DNA from: Adineta vaga
Taxonomy: Eukaryota > Rotifera
Direction: 5' to 3'
DNA: 64,000 nucleotides
Assembly (NCBI GenBank): GCA_021613535.1
Contig: CP075497.1
Coordinates: forward strand, 2,294,001 to 2,358,000
Shown: positions 1 through 12,869 of the stretch, one piece after another
Numbering within the stretch: position 1 is the stretch's first letter
Layout of the letters: the number at the start of each line of letters is the position of its first letter
Notes under the pieces: generated by a model
Databases searched by the model: none
What the model was told of the DNA's origin: nothing
The model's input: only the letters and a program-made list of their open reading frames with translations
Translations under genes and position numbers: made by a program

Positions 1-3000
1 TTTTGTGTGTTTTGTAGAAGGTATTAGTTATGACCCACGATTGAATCAAATCATTTCATGTTCGAATGATTCACAAACAGCTGTTGTCATTGGTTGTATT
101 CGAACAAGTCCAAGTGCAGAAATTCAACTAACTGAAAATGGTTTTTCTGAGCTCAAATCTCGTCCAATCAAATCAGCTGATCCAAAATCACGCAAACATC
201 GACAAACAGCATTGGCAGGTTAGTCATCATCATGTCTCTCTCTCTCTCACTCTGTTTCTATATTAATTGCATCGATGAATAGAAATCAGTGAAGAGAAGG
301 CTGCATCATTATCATCACGTGCTCGAACGAAACGAGATTCGATAGTATCTCATCAGACTCATTCATCTCAAGATACTCATTCACGAAAAGTACCTGGAAA
401 TGAAATGAGAACTGACTCGACGAACATGGCAACGACCACAGCAGCGGGTGGAGCAGACGGAAGAAAAAATGGATCGGTTCGTGGTCAATCAATCATTCGT
501 GCTGCTCAAACACGATGTGATGTTGATCAAACAGTGTTCAAAGTGCAGAAAGGTGTTCGAACATTTGATTTATGTATAGAAAAGAATGTTCTTGTGACTG
601 GTGGAATGGATCGTGTTGTGAGAATTTGGAATCCATATTTACCATCTCGACCAGTTGCTCGCCTTCGTGGTCATAGTGCACCTATATTTCTTGTGAAAAT
701 AGCCATGGAAGATAATCGATTATTTTCGATCTCCACTGACAAAGCTGTACTGGTAAGCTTAGTTTTACTTATTTTATTAACAAAACACAGTTTACTTTTC
801 GGCAACATGTGCTTTTTAAGTCAATATATAGAGAAAAACAAAGGACTTTTTTAAAAACTATTCATCATACAAAGCAAAACAAACAAAATAGATATTTTCT
901 TATATCCAATTTATCTTCCCTTCATTCTTACGTATTTTTCTATGCATTTTTTTCTTTTTCAACGGTGGACCATAAACAAGATTTTTCTTCAATGGAGGAA
1001 GCGTCACTGGGTCGCTTGGTATAACGTTAAGAAATGATGGAATTGACGCGAGACTGTAATTGAAATGTTTTGATATCCAATCGATAGCAAAGTTATCTTT
1101 TCGTAGTTTTCCTTGCCGTGTGTAGAGACGTACTGCATACATCCATGATATATCATTCCATATCGAATGATATTTCATATTGGTCCATGTGTAGTTCTTT
1201 TCAAGTGGAGTTTTCCATTTGTTTTTTCCATATTCTCGATCGAGATATTCAATAGGTGAACATGGAACTGAGAAACGATAACCAAATAGATCACATGAAC
1301 ATAATTTTTCTAATAACGGAAGAGTACGTCTAAAATATTTAAAAAAGACGAAGTTACATAATATTCAAAGATGAAAGGAAGTTGTTCTAAGAAAATCTAT
1401 CGTAATAATATATCGGAGATTTCAGTTTTTTAGAAATTAATGGTTATATATCCATTTGTATGTCTAATAGTGATGAATCACAGAAAATAACAGAGTGTGT
1501 AGCAAAAGAAAAGTTTAACTTATTATTACAGTGTTTATACTTCTTTCGCATTTACGTAGACCATGAATTAAAGAAGTAACAGGAAAGTAAAGGGACAAGA
1601 CAACGGAAATAAAACCGTTTCGATTTTGTTTTTTTTATTTAGTTTTCAATGACATGAAGCAACCGTTGAGTAAATCGACATTATTCATTGTAGAGTTTCA
1701 TGATTAGAACAAATACTATTCACTCAATTACTATTTGTATAAAAGAGACACTTGACTCTCTATAATTGACTTGAGAGTTTCCTGTTCTTTCCATTTCATG
1801 TTTCTAATTTCATTCGCTCTATGCTTTCTTTATATTGAATCTATATTAAAAACGACATAATTCTTCCACTATGTCTATTCGTATTAAATCTCATTATCAA
1901 GACATGTGGTTCTATCATAGAGTAACTTCATCTAATCTGTATATAATTATAAGCAAAATCGTACCTAAATTTGACTCGATTTATTTGATAACCACACCAA
2001 CGATGATCACCATTGCGATATGCCCAAAATAGATCCAAGGTAAATCGTCCTGTATAGAGACGAAATTCTAATGAATCATTTACCTATTAGTAAACTTCCA
2101 AATTAATTTGCATAAAAATTATAAGAATTAAAATCAACTACATACAAGTCCTAGTGCACCCCAAAGATACGTGATAGGATTTCCTAGGAAATAACGTCGT
2201 ATATTTTCTTCATATTCTTCAGCATACAAACCAAAATCAGCATCGAGAGTAAATGGTATCAAACCACAATGACGATACCAACCTTTTTTCAATAAATATT
2301 CATTTATAATCGAGGATAAATATCCGACTTACCAAGTAAAGTACCCCCAGCAAGCCAATATCGTTTTTCTAATTTATCTAAGGCAAATGCAATATTTCTC
2401 ATAGGTATCACACTGATATTCAATTGACTAGCATTTTGATAGATATGAAGTTCATTTTCCATTTGATCAGCTAAATGACGATTACAATGAAGAAATTCAG
2501 ATGTTTCATACAACCAAATGAAATGTGAAACATTCCTTGGATAATAAAATAAATATTCATCTAATTCACTTTCAATACTAACATAGAAAATAAACAAACA
2601 AACAAACAAACATTTCTTTCATCATTTCGAAGAGATCTTACTGTTCAACAGCACGTAGTTTATCACCATAGGAGAGATGAATCTGATCAGAGAGGAGAAA
2701 ATGATTTTGATGAACAAGATAAAATGAATGATATCGATGTAGAACAGCTAAATGAAGAATTTTGTGTTCATAGTTAATAAAAATATGATCGATAGAAGTT
2801 TTATGATTTGTTAGAATAGTGGTTGATGTTTGAATAGAAAAAGGAGTATTTTGAAGTGTTTGTAATAAGAGTTGAACTGATTCATCGATAATAGCAAATG
2901 TTATTAATTGTTTGTCTAATTCATCGAAGGGTAATTGATAAATATAAAGAGATTCGAGAACAAATGGATCGATTAAGAGTATTTTAAAGTTGGATTGATA

Positions 3001-6000
3001 TAAATGATTGATTATAAAGAAAAATGATGAGTTTGAAGAACGTTTTGGTCGATTTAACTTCTACACAAAGAAAAAGAAAATCATTTCGATTTATCATTAG
3101 TTACGTTTATTTACTTGATTGTTTTGTAAATCTATCGATTGTTTAAAAGTTTGAATAGCAAACCAGAGACAAATATAAAGAAAAAATAAGAATAAAATCA
3201 CCGATTTATGATGATATAAAAAACGAAGTAAACCCATCGACTTTAAGTTAACATGATGAATAAAAGAAATGATGATCGTACCAATGCATATAATTCTATT
3301 TCTTTCTACTAATCTAATCAAATACAATTACCATGACAGGAAAAAGTCTAGCTATTACGATTGAATTCATTAATATGATAGATTAGATTGCATTGAATAA
3401 TGTATAAGTAAAAATTTCAACTAAAAGAAAAAACGAGTAACATATCATTTATATGCTTTATTAAATCTTATCTCAATGTCTTATCATTGTCGAATAAAAC
3501 GAGTATCTCTTTACGCGTATCAATGTCGAATTTTTGAAAAGAGAATCACCTTTGTTATAATGATAGTTGAGTACATTTATTAACTGAGTTTCCTGTTGAA
3601 ACTAATGAATTAATCTGTATACTTACTGAACTTTTTCTTTTGCTCTTTACATGCTGAATTGAACTGAGTCAGCATGTCGTGTATTTAAGAAGGAAATATG
3701 AGAGAATAGAGTGAACGGAACTAAAGAACAATAATCTGAAAAATGCGTCTTGTCATCGATTCTCAAGAGACTGGATTGAACGTTTCTCCTTTCTGTCTAA
3801 TTTTTTTAGCTTTTTGTATTCTCGAAGTACTTAATGATATAGATTTACACATACATTTTCATTGAATAGACGAAAACGCGATAAAACATAGAATGTCAAT
3901 TATCGAAATTTTATTCGTTTGGTCCAAGGTGAACATGTCAGTAGGCATACTCTTTGATGAAAAATGAATATAAAACAACTCACAAGCTGGTGTTGTAAAT
4001 CAATGAAGGAGAGAAGAAAAGACGAATAAATGTGCGTCCCTCTTCTCATAATCAAAAGAACGAATATAAATATACACATCTACTCACCCTCTAGCAATGT
4101 GATATTGTTGTATAGGTGGAGAATCAGAACGCCGTGACTTGTCACTTGATATAGTATTATTCTGAAGAGAAAAAAGACAAGTTTAGTCTTAGTCTCATTG
4201 ATTTACTTTTGATTTTGTCAATAGACGAAATAAACAAAACGATTTCTACTTAATTGGATCAACTCGCGGTGAACAAATTTTATTAAATAAAGACTATGTC
4301 TCGTTTATATAAACAAATACTTTCTCTCACGTTTCTTCTTCGTTCTTCATATATTTGATTTACCTGTATCAATAAACATACCCAAAGGAGAGAAAGAAAT
4401 AACAAAAAAAAAGAAATTAGTGATAAAACTTGCCATATGAGACAGTTAAGTGTAGTGAACGAATTACTGCTTTAAACGAAATATATGTGAGAGAAGAAGA
4501 AAAAGAAAGAGACAATAGAAATAAATATTGAACTTTATCAAAAGAAAAAAAAGTCTATCAAAACTAATCAATTTTGTTTTTTATTTAGGTATGGGATCTA
4601 ATTGAACATACACTTCTCGCTTGTATTCGACCAAAAGTTCACAAAATACGTGGAGATCTACAAGCTGTTTCTTATAATCATCACACACGTTCTCTTCTCT
4701 TTGCAAGTGAACAAATTACATTTCTTAATCTCAAATTACGGTTACTTGCAATCTCTTCTTTTTCTCCATTCACTCATTTCTTCTTTCATTCTTCATAGAC
4801 CTTATCTTCATGCTGATGTTGTTGTTTCACATTATGAATCCATTCTTGGTCTTCTATTCATCAAAGAATTTAAACAAGTCATTTCATGTACTGAACATGG
4901 TGTTGTTCGCTTATGGGATTTTCTAACAGGAAGAAAAGTTCATGAATTTCAAGCACATCAAGGTCAAGCGATCACATCGATGGCATTAGACACAACTGAA
5001 CGAAGACTTGTCACTGGTAGTCGAGATGGATCATGTGCCATTTGGAATGTTCACAATGGACAACTACTCAAAATATTCAAAAAACCTCATGGTTTCAACA
5101 CTTCTTCCTCTCACATTCTCATACACACCTTCTCTTCTTTCTCCTTTAGATTCACTCGAAATCACTGCTGTGGCATTTGTTGTTGTCAACAATAATTGTT
5201 CAATCTTAGCTGTTGGATGGGATAAGCATGTCAATGTTTTCAATGATGATCGAGAACAAATCAAACAAGTGTGTTATCCAGATGATCGATTTTGTAAAGG
5301 TGATGATGTTCATCATGGTCATCGTGATGATATTCTATGTATCGATAAATCTCAAGGTGATTTGATTGCAACTGGTGATTATGGTGGAACAATTATTGTT
5401 TCGAATCTGTCAAGTAAAAAGATCTTTGCTACTCTCAAATATACAAAACAACAACATCAAGATTCTCACGGAGATGAAGACAAAGATGAAGGTGAAGGTG
5501 AAAAAGAATTCTTTGAGATGAATGAACTTTCCATATGTTGTAGAGAATCCAAATGATCGAGTTGTGAGTCGTGTGATATTTATTGATTCGAGATTTGGTC
5601 GACATGATTCAGCTAATCTGATTAGCAGTGGTCCATATGGTGAAATTCATTTTTGGAATATTTATAAGAATGGAGTTTTGATGGCCAAGTTTCGACCAGT
5701 AAATCTCTTTTCTTTTCTTTTCTTTTCTCATGTAATCGAATGGAATGGAATGGAATGAAATGAATGAATGATTGTTTAGAATCGAGAAAGAAAAACTATA
5801 GTCACTCAAATCAAACTTGATCACACATGTCGATTGTTATTTGCTGCTGATTCGTTAGGTAATTCACTCACTTCTGTCATTACGACCATGTCACTTCTTC
5901 TATGTCTGTGTAGGATTTTTGTTTATCTATGAAGTGGAAAGATATGCACTTCATCATGAATCAAGTCCACCTCATCGTAAGTTTCATGTTGATCAATAAT

Positions 6001-6824
6001 TGTTACCATGCATTGTTTCATTCTCAGGTATTCGAAGTTGGCGAGGTCATGTCGATAGTGTCACTGGTCTCGAATACATTGAACAAGGTAATCACCCATT
6101 CTTCACAAGTTCCAGTCTCATCGATTCATTCTCATAGCTCAAGTGATCATCACTTCTTCACTCGATTGGACTCTTCGATTGTGGAATCTACATGGCAATT
6201 TCATCGGTAAATCACTTTTGATCTCTTCTTCACTAATCCATATATATATATGTATATATCGAATGATACTATGAAAAGGTACCTTTGGTCAATCTCTTCC
6301 ATGGAATCTGTATGATCCTGCAACATATCAGCATCCATCAGTACCTCTCGATGTTCTCACTGATCCAAGAAGTTTACCCACGAAGATAGTTCCAAATGAA
6401 CAAGACGAAGAAGAAGAAGAAGAAGACAAAGACAAAACAACAATAACAGCGACAGTAGTAGGATTTGAATTTTTGCGAAGAAGATAACTATTGAATGATG
6501 ACATAGGTACCAAGTACAGTTGTACATAAACATACTGTGATTGATGATGAGACAATTGCAAATAATGTTCATGATACATTGAGTAGAGTTCGAGAAGTTC
6601 AATCAGCTGGATTAGCTGGTAAAAGGTGAGTTATGAAAATACTATTTGAAAATGATCCTAAAATCTGTGAATATATGAATGTATGTGATAGACTTCGATA
6701 TTTTCATGATAAACCAAATGTTGCAATTCGTCGTGATGGTTCGAGTCATTATCAACATTTGCGTTGTTATGCTATTGATGACAATCCTCCAACGATGTCA
6801 ACATTAAACAATGCAACAGTTTAA
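1..6824 (+). CDS. EF-hand/WD40 repeat protein, upstream tandem copy (5' end outside window)
   Basis: The 3' part of a WD40 gene close to the copy at 14640-22421. Exons read by eye: 18-218, 283-752, 4589-4740, 4799-5091, 5150-5497, 5544-5698, 5780-5858, 5914-5976, 6028-6087, 6138-6206, 6279-6454, 6507-6625, 6692-6824; from the first full codon they give 772 codons including the stop with no break. WD repeats show endings such as VRIWNP, VRLWDF, CAIWNV and LRLWNL, each preceded by a GH or SxD turn. The 3836-base intron 753-4588 contains the antisense fukutin-like gene. The domain layout recalls WDR49 and the WD-repeat protein on the Drosophila Y chromosome (WDY), which are cilium or sperm associated; that is a family inference. 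The short intron 5498-5543 is the least certain splice. Confidence 0.85.
900..3237 (-). CDS. Fukutin-like type II membrane protein (LicD/FKTN family), copy 1, nested
   Basis: Exons on the minus strand: 3237-3115, 3060-2642, 2577-2333, 2282-2146, 2083-1965, 1329-900. They join in frame to 490 aa. Residues about 12-32 form one hydrophobic signal anchor, as expected for a Golgi type II enzyme. The core carries WLAGGTLLG, then a WYRHCGLIPF segment followed by LDADFG, which matches the nucleotidyl/phosphotransferase core of fukutin and LicD proteins with its metal-binding DxD. The C-terminal part has a fukutin-like FSVPCSPIEYLDREYGKN segment. In animals fukutin transfers ribitol phosphate to alpha-dystroglycan; the substrate here is unknown. 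The gene lies entirely within a WD40-gene intron on the opposite strand. Only the last exon differs in length from copy 2. Confidence 0.85.
3238..4588. other. Remainder of WD40 intron, upstream of nested gene
   Basis: About 1.35 kb of AT-rich intron between the start of the nested fukutin-like gene and the next WD40 exon. No further coding segment is visible. It must hold any promoter of the nested gene. Apart from a short block near the 3' splice site it does not align by eye with the corresponding stretch in the second copy. Confidence 0.5.
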
Positions 6825-7979
6825 TTTAGTAATTCAGTGAAATGAGAGTATGATAAAAAAAAACAATTGTTAATACATTTTTCATCTTTTTTTTGTATAA
6901 ATATTGACAAACTGATGATGATTTTGTAAGAGAGGCGATTACGAAAAGAACTTATTCAAGTAGGTCAGTTAAATGATGTAATTAAACAGAATCTTACCTT
7001 TATAATTTAATCGACTGAGCAGTATTTTCAGAGATGAAGAATGCACTCGTTGGTGTTGATTGATAATCAGAAGAGCGCTTGGTCTATCATTTCATTATTC
7101 TGATTACATAGAAACGTTCTAATTTAATTCATACAAAAAACGGTGAATGCGTAGACGCTGTTGCGTTCGTAATAAATGGTTACGAACGAAATGAAAACGA
7201 TATTTTCTTTTACAATAATATTTGAAGAACTGTATATGTTGGCTTTCGATATGATTTCACTTGACAACCATTGATGCAACTAATACTGATTCTTTCCGCA
7301 TTGAATCAGAAAGCAACATATGAGCAAAATTATTCAAATAGTATGCTGAATCGATGGCATGTAACAAAATAAAAGTAACAATCCAAGGGTTATGAAGATG
7401 CATTGTTCATTCTGAAGAATTTGTTCTTTGAATTCTAATGATGCACATTTTTTCTTATTCCGTCTATCAAAAAGTAAAGAATGTATGAGCATCCATTGTT
7501 TACTATCGTTACTAACTCATATTGACTTGGTTTTTTTTTATACAAATAATGTTCGAAAAACAAATGTTGACTTAAATGAATTGAATTTGTCGTCGTTGGT
7601 AATTCATCAAGTCTTCTTCTGACCGATGGATTAAATCAAATGAAGTGGTAACTGAAAATGGAGGGTAACAATAAAAAAACAACATTTGATATAGAATTAA
7701 AGAGAGAAAATACGTTCAAGGTAAAAGTTACTCAGCTTGGAGATAAATAGTTTCACTTACGTTCTCACATGGGAACTATACTTGATGAAAAGAAAAGCAA
7801 GAATATGAATCCATAGATACATATTTTATTCTGCTTAACTTCGAATCATGGATATAGATACTATAAGAAACTTCGAAGCTATAAGAGATCGAATGAATCA
7901 AGTACATTAGATTTCATATTAAAGAACGACATACAACAAATAAAAGGAGATGATAGAATTGTTCTTTTTCTCGTCTGGT
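6825..7979. other. Intergenic, no gene recognised
   Basis: AT-rich sequence. The first 60 or so bases still match the downstream flank of the second WD40 copy, up to about 6885 (22483 in copy 2), after which similarity ends; this marks the 3' edge of the duplicated segment. No supported coding region follows. Confidence 0.5.
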
Positions 7980-9026
7980 CTAGTGAATTTCGGTTCCACG
8001 ACCGACTGTTAGTGTAGTTGCAATTTTAGTTTGTACATTTGAAAACAATCGACGAATTATTTTAGTTCGAATGATATTTAAAAGTTCTCGTCGAAATATT
8101 TGTGATGATATAGTAAAATTAACAAATGTCAATGAAAATCCTAGATAAACCAGAACATATGTCATATTACTAAGAAATGTTTCCGTAGTCGAACGTAATA
8201 ATGATTTGGAGCTATGCATCGTAAATGATTGATAAAGAAGGTAACATGGATTTGGTACATTAAGAACTATGAAAAGGACAATTTGATTTATTAACATTTT
8301 ATGAAGTTGACCATCTGTTTTCGAGATTTTAGTATTGTGAACAAGTCGACCATCATTTTGTGCCATGATTGGACAAATACGTTGAGTACTTTTATGGATA
8401 TTTCGAACAGTTAACAATCCGAAAATTAGCATTAGGATAATCGGAAGAATTCCACTGTCTAATGCAATATAAATACTAAAAAATGTTCCATAAGTTCCAC
8501 CTTGATATTGACAAGATTGGTTTCGAAGTTGATAGAAAACAAGAACTTGAATATACATAATACACCAGAAAATAATCATGCCAATAATAACACGTACGGC
8601 AATCTTTGATGAACTCCATTGACGTTGAACAACATCTCGACTACTAGCGAAATATCGATCAATTGAAGCTATGATAATATTATAACGAGAATTGGCAATA
8701 CAAAGATAAAATAAATAATATCGAACTTTACAAAACCAAAGATCAGTATTGACTATCTGAATATCGAAACCATATTGAAGCATTCGAGTAAATAGAGCAA
8801 AATTGTAGGTGAAAAATTGTGCAAAACTAGACGCAAGAAAATACATAGCACATGGACTCTTACGAAATATTGGTTGATAAAAAACTAAGCATGTTAAAAC
8901 CGCGCCGATATTACCCATAAGCCAAATAAGACCTAAACCATATTGTGAGATAGTCTTATTTAAAAATTTAATAAGATTTATTAAATTTGTCTGATCATCA
9001 ATTGTCGCGATAGTTGTAGCGTTCAT
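7980..9026 (-). CDS. Seven-transmembrane receptor, rhodopsin-type, orphan
   Basis: A single-exon reading frame of 348 aa with about seven hydrophobic segments (near residues 32-50, 60-80, 98-120, 140-162, 185-205, 245-265, 290-310). TM1 has a GN pair, the end of TM3 reads ASIDRYFASS, matching the DRY region of class A receptors, and basic stretches follow TM3 and TM7. The short N-terminus carries NAT and NKT, possible glycosylation sites. Bdelloid and other lophotrochozoan genomes have large expanded families of such intronless peptide-type receptors; the ligand cannot be told from sequence. It sits between the two WD40 copies, near a second, more divergent 7TM gene on the same strand. Confidence 0.8.
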   Translation of the reverse strand: MNATTIATIDDQTNLINLIKFLNKTISQYGLGLIWLMGNIGAVLTCLVFYQPIFRKSPCAMYFLASSFAQFFTYNFALFTRMLQYGFDIQIVNTDLWFCKVRYYLFYLCIANSRYNIIIASIDRYFASSRDVVQRQWSSSKIAVRVIIGMIIFWCIMYIQVLVFYQLRNQSCQYQGGTYGTFFSIYIALDSGILPIILMLIFGLLTVRNIHKSTQRICPIMAQNDGRLVHNTKISKTDGQLHKMLINQIVLFIVLNVPNPCYLLYQSFTMHSSKSLLRSTTETFLSNMTYVLVYLGFSLTFVNFTISSQIFRRELLNIIRTKIIRRLFSNVQTKIATTLTVGRGTEIH

Positions 9027-10084
9027 TGTTATATTATTCGTTAATTTAAAAATCTAAATTAGAAAATACTTGATAGTCGTGTAATTTATCAGTTCCACTT
9101 TCTTTAGCTTATCTCTCGATGATGGACTGTTGCAGAAACATCGTTGTGTAATGCTTTTATACTAGATACATATCAATGTAGTCTTTCAATAGAGATTTTT
9201 CTTTGATAAATTCACGTATCGGAAGATTAAACAATTTACAACTCTTGATAATATAATGATGACATACTCAATAGGATTTTTCTCTGCTGAAAGACTTGTA
9301 CAGCAAGATTATTATTCATAAAGCATCATTAAAAGCAATCATGCCGAGATTAAAATACCCAGAAAACAATAATAAGTATGCATCTTATATTAATCCGACG
9401 AGTACCTTAGTGAAAGCTCGGTCAATTTATGTTTTATTGATCTTTTAGTAAATTGATTACAAAAGAATAAATTATGAATTTTTAATCAGACTACATTGTT
9501 GATATTTATTTGTTCATACAGATGAAATCTTGGAAATATCTTAACATATGGTTTGAAATAAGATGATATTCATATATTTAGATTATTAACTTCATTTATT
9601 TAGCCAAATTTTTCCATCTATTCTACAGGAAATAATTTATTCTTGTAATTTGAGTGCGAAATACACTCAGAGGTACATCTCTGGCCTCTGCATAGTCTTT
9701 ATTCGTTCAATTAAAAAAACATCCGATAGTATTTATTGACATATATGAATTTTCATATTCGAATCGAATAATTTCCAATTTAGTTTATTCAAAACGAAAG
9801 CTAACTGCATGATGTCATTGAACATACATGTTTTAACCGTTGTTTATTGATTCTAGAGAAGGACATGTTACATCACTCGTCATATGCAGTTTTATTTTAT
9901 TAACAATGAAGTTTTAATTAAATTTTCTGATTAATTATGGTTGAAAATTCTTTAGTTTAGAAATGTGTAATCGACTTGTTGACTAAGTAAAACTGTTTCT
10001 TATATCTTTTGGTGTTCTACTTATAACGATTCTTCGTTTTATATTTTTCGAAGTGTTGAGATTTTAGATTAAAATTGTAACATC
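9027..10084. other. Intergenic, no gene recognised
   Basis: About 1 kb of AT-rich DNA between the 7TM gene on minus and the GTPase relic on plus. It should contain the 7TM promoter. No open frame with coding character was found. Confidence 0.5.
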
Positions 10085-11036
10085 ATGAACGATAAAACTG
10101 ATTCTTTCACAAAATTCTTGAAAACATTAGAAAAACAACGAAATGGAGATCATGAATTATATATTCCATTACCCTCAAACGAACACTTCTTCTTACGGGA
10201 TCGACGCGAGCTGGCAAATCAACTATTATTCAAACTCTTCAAAATAGTCTTTACATACCCGAAGAACCTACTCTCTATTCAGCTACACGAATAGCTGAAC
10301 TTCGAGATATTGCTGGTCTTCATATTATCGATATGCCCGGTTTCAATGATACTCAATCAACACATACACAACTAAGCAATCCTTCAATTTTGAATATGAT
10401 AAAAAAACCAAATTAAAATCAATGGTCCGATTGATCTCTTTGTCTTCGTTTTTAATCTCTACGGTGGAATCAATAAACAGGATATTGATACACTTCATAT
10501 TGTACAATCATTTAAAAGACTTTTTTCAAGAAGAGATTCTTTTCGTTGGTTGCCTTCGATACGAATCAATTCAACAAAGAGATGAAATCACCATTCGAAA
10601 TCAACATCAAACTATTCTTGAAATGCGCAAAAGATTCATTGAAAAATGTTTTGAACATATACCAACATTTCATTCATGATCTACAAACAAGTTCTTCTCG
10701 AAATCATTCATTATTTCAGCTATTCTAAATGTTAATTTCAATGCAATTAATACTTTACTCAATCAAACATCTGTCGATTCACACAATAATACTAATAATT
10801 CAATATTCTATCAGATAAATTCAACTGATACCGAAGAATATTCTCTAAGAAATGAAACGTTATATAATAATCTCACAGAATTAATTCTGCAGTTTCCATC
10901 TGATATTATTGAATTGAAAAGAAAGGAAATCACTAATGAAGATTTGTATAATTTGTTACAAGAAATCTGATTCGAAATGCGTATGTGGATGGCTGAAATG
11001 AACAAAATATTAGAGAAAATCGAGAGAGATGGTTGA
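10085..11036 (+). pseudogene. Decayed P-loop GTPase, AIG1-like or related, relic 1
   Basis: A start at 10085 opens a short N-terminal frame that breaks near 10187. The frame starting at 10189 then encodes a clear Walker A (GSTRAGKST) and, about 45 residues on, IIDMPGFND, a G3/Walker B motif. That frame stops near an A7 run at 10400-10407 and coding character resumes in a third frame from 10418 (INGPIDLFVFVFNLYGG). Further breaks follow, and near 10968 a TGA interrupts a helical C-terminal stretch ending at 11036. At least three frameshifts and one nonsense codon with no plausible introns show that it is dead. The family is a small TRAFAC GTPase; AIG1-like is a guess from the motif spacing. 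Confidence 0.7.
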
Positions 11037-11179
11037 ATTAATCGACAGCGTAAGAATATGCGATATACTTCTGAAAAGAATTCAAATTTTGATTAAATGA
11101 CAAATAAAATACATATATTAGATCTTTTTTCTATCGATGCTTTTACAAAATATTCTCTTCTAGATTTACTTTTCATCAA

Positions 11180-11742
11180 ATGGCTTCTCGTGATACAACA
11201 CAACGACGAGTAGATCATTCTTTAAATGTCTCAACATCATTTTCCTTTTCTTTCCTCCTAGAATCCAGCATCAGGTACTACGAACGACCATCAAAACAGT
11301 AAGCCCACATTCCAATAAGTCTCTTCATAAAAATCATCAATATTCCAGATCAGAATGTTCGATCAAACTTCATTCAGATGATGACTACACTTAATACCAA
11401 TATCGGTAGTACTATGGCATATAAATTCCGTCGATGTGAACAACGAACGATGATAGTTCTTGAAAGAGCACGTGTAGGAAAAACTACTCTAATTAGAATG
11501 CTTTTCGAACCTGTTTTTGTATGAAATATGCCAAATCTTTTTTCTCATATCACGTCAAGAAACATTCCATATTCAATATTCATCATCAACTCGGAAGGTT
11601 TACTTTTAAAATATCAAGTACTGTACATAGTCTTCACGAACGATATCAAATAACGTTCATTCTGAAGGTTTTTGCACTTCTAGTGATTCTCGTTTTATTT
11701 CTATGTTTACTCGCTGTAATAGTGCGTCCGAAGAGAACTTGA
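11180..11742 (+). pseudogene. Truncated P-loop GTPase with C-terminal membrane segment, relic 2
   Basis: Begins with MASRDTTQRRVDHSLN, followed by two plausible short introns (11227-11262 and 11300-11348), and then a segment with ERARVGKTTLIRMLFEP. This is a Walker A whose first glycine has become glutamate. The frame stops at 11521-11523 unless a 41-base intron begins there. Downstream, 11524-11742 is open and ends in a strongly hydrophobic stretch (FALLVILVLFLCLLAVIV) just before the stop, as in membrane-tethered GTPases. The G3-G5 region is missing. It is probably an internally deleted relative of relic 1 in the same orientation. Confidence 0.55.
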
Positions 11743-11822
11743 CTAATATTTTGGAAAACACGATTGTTATTTAGATGATAATATAGTTTTGTATTCTTGA
11801 AGTGACAAAACATTGACATATT

Positions 11823-12869
11823 TTATTCAAAATTATTATCATCATCAGAAAACACTGTAGATTCTGGATGAATTTGATTTGGTGTTGAAGAACACCAACG
11901 TTTCATTTGTTGCCAACATTTCTTTGTTAGATAGTATTTGACTTGACGGCGATACCGTAATGATGAGAACAAATATACATAGAAATCAATCTAAATAAGA
12001 ATGGAAGATAAATCGAAAATATGAAGAAACGAAATTACCGAAAAATTAAAATTGTATAACGAATAAACAAATGCTCGGATCAATTTTTGATTGGCGAATC
12101 GTAAAAGATTAGTTTGATCGACATAATCATTGATTTCATAAATACGAAAACAATTAAAAGGAAGTGCCAGAATAACGAAAAAGATGACACGAATCAAAAT
12201 CATAGCCGTTATTTGTTGATCAATTCGTCGACGTGCAATCGGTATTTGTCTTCGAACAATACGGCGAACATTTTTAAAGGCAATTAAACTAGATAGCGAA
12301 GCGATCGTAATCGGAAGAAAACCTACTAAAACTGGATAATAGAAGTAGGTGGAATATCGAATCCATACTGAATTCCATAAAATACATCCCGATAAGGGAT
12401 TTATATAAAAAAATATTGAAAATAAAATACTATGTGAAAGGGAAAGACAAACACATATGAAGATAGTAAATTGAGCTGTTTTATGTGTAAGCATTTGTTT
12501 TAAATATAAACGGTAATTTGTAGAGCAAAATTGATCGAAAGCTGAGAAAGATATGATATAGAATGTGATCAAAGATGTTGTTTGAAATGTCAAATATCTT
12601 AATCGACACCAGGTTATTGAAAATGTAATGAAATTCTCACTGTAGATTGATATGACAACAGATGATATGAGACTTAAAATTTGATTACAAGAATTCGAGA
12701 TTGATAAGGTTGTTAAATATAAACTATATCGATTCGTTCGAAATGCTTTCAGATTCTTTAAAACTAATATATTCAAAGTATTACCAATAAGACCCAAAGT
12801 AAGTGCAATACAATTGGTATAAAACGTATATCGCGCAATAAAGTCGAGGATTGTTTTTGATGCATCCAT
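11823..12869 (-). CDS. Seven-transmembrane receptor, divergent class A, two exons
   Basis: Exons 12869-12039 and 11990-11823 join across a 48-base GT-AG intron (11991-12038) to give 332 aa. Seven hydrophobic segments are visible. TM1 contains GNTLNILVL. The DRY position after TM3 reads FDQF, so the arginine is lost. TM7 reads NFNFSIDFYVY, a variant NPxxY, and only appears when the intron is removed; it is followed by a basic cytoplasmic tail of about 45 residues ending in an acidic patch. Without the splice the frame would stop in TM7, so the two-exon model is preferred. Ligand unknown. Confidence 0.8.
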
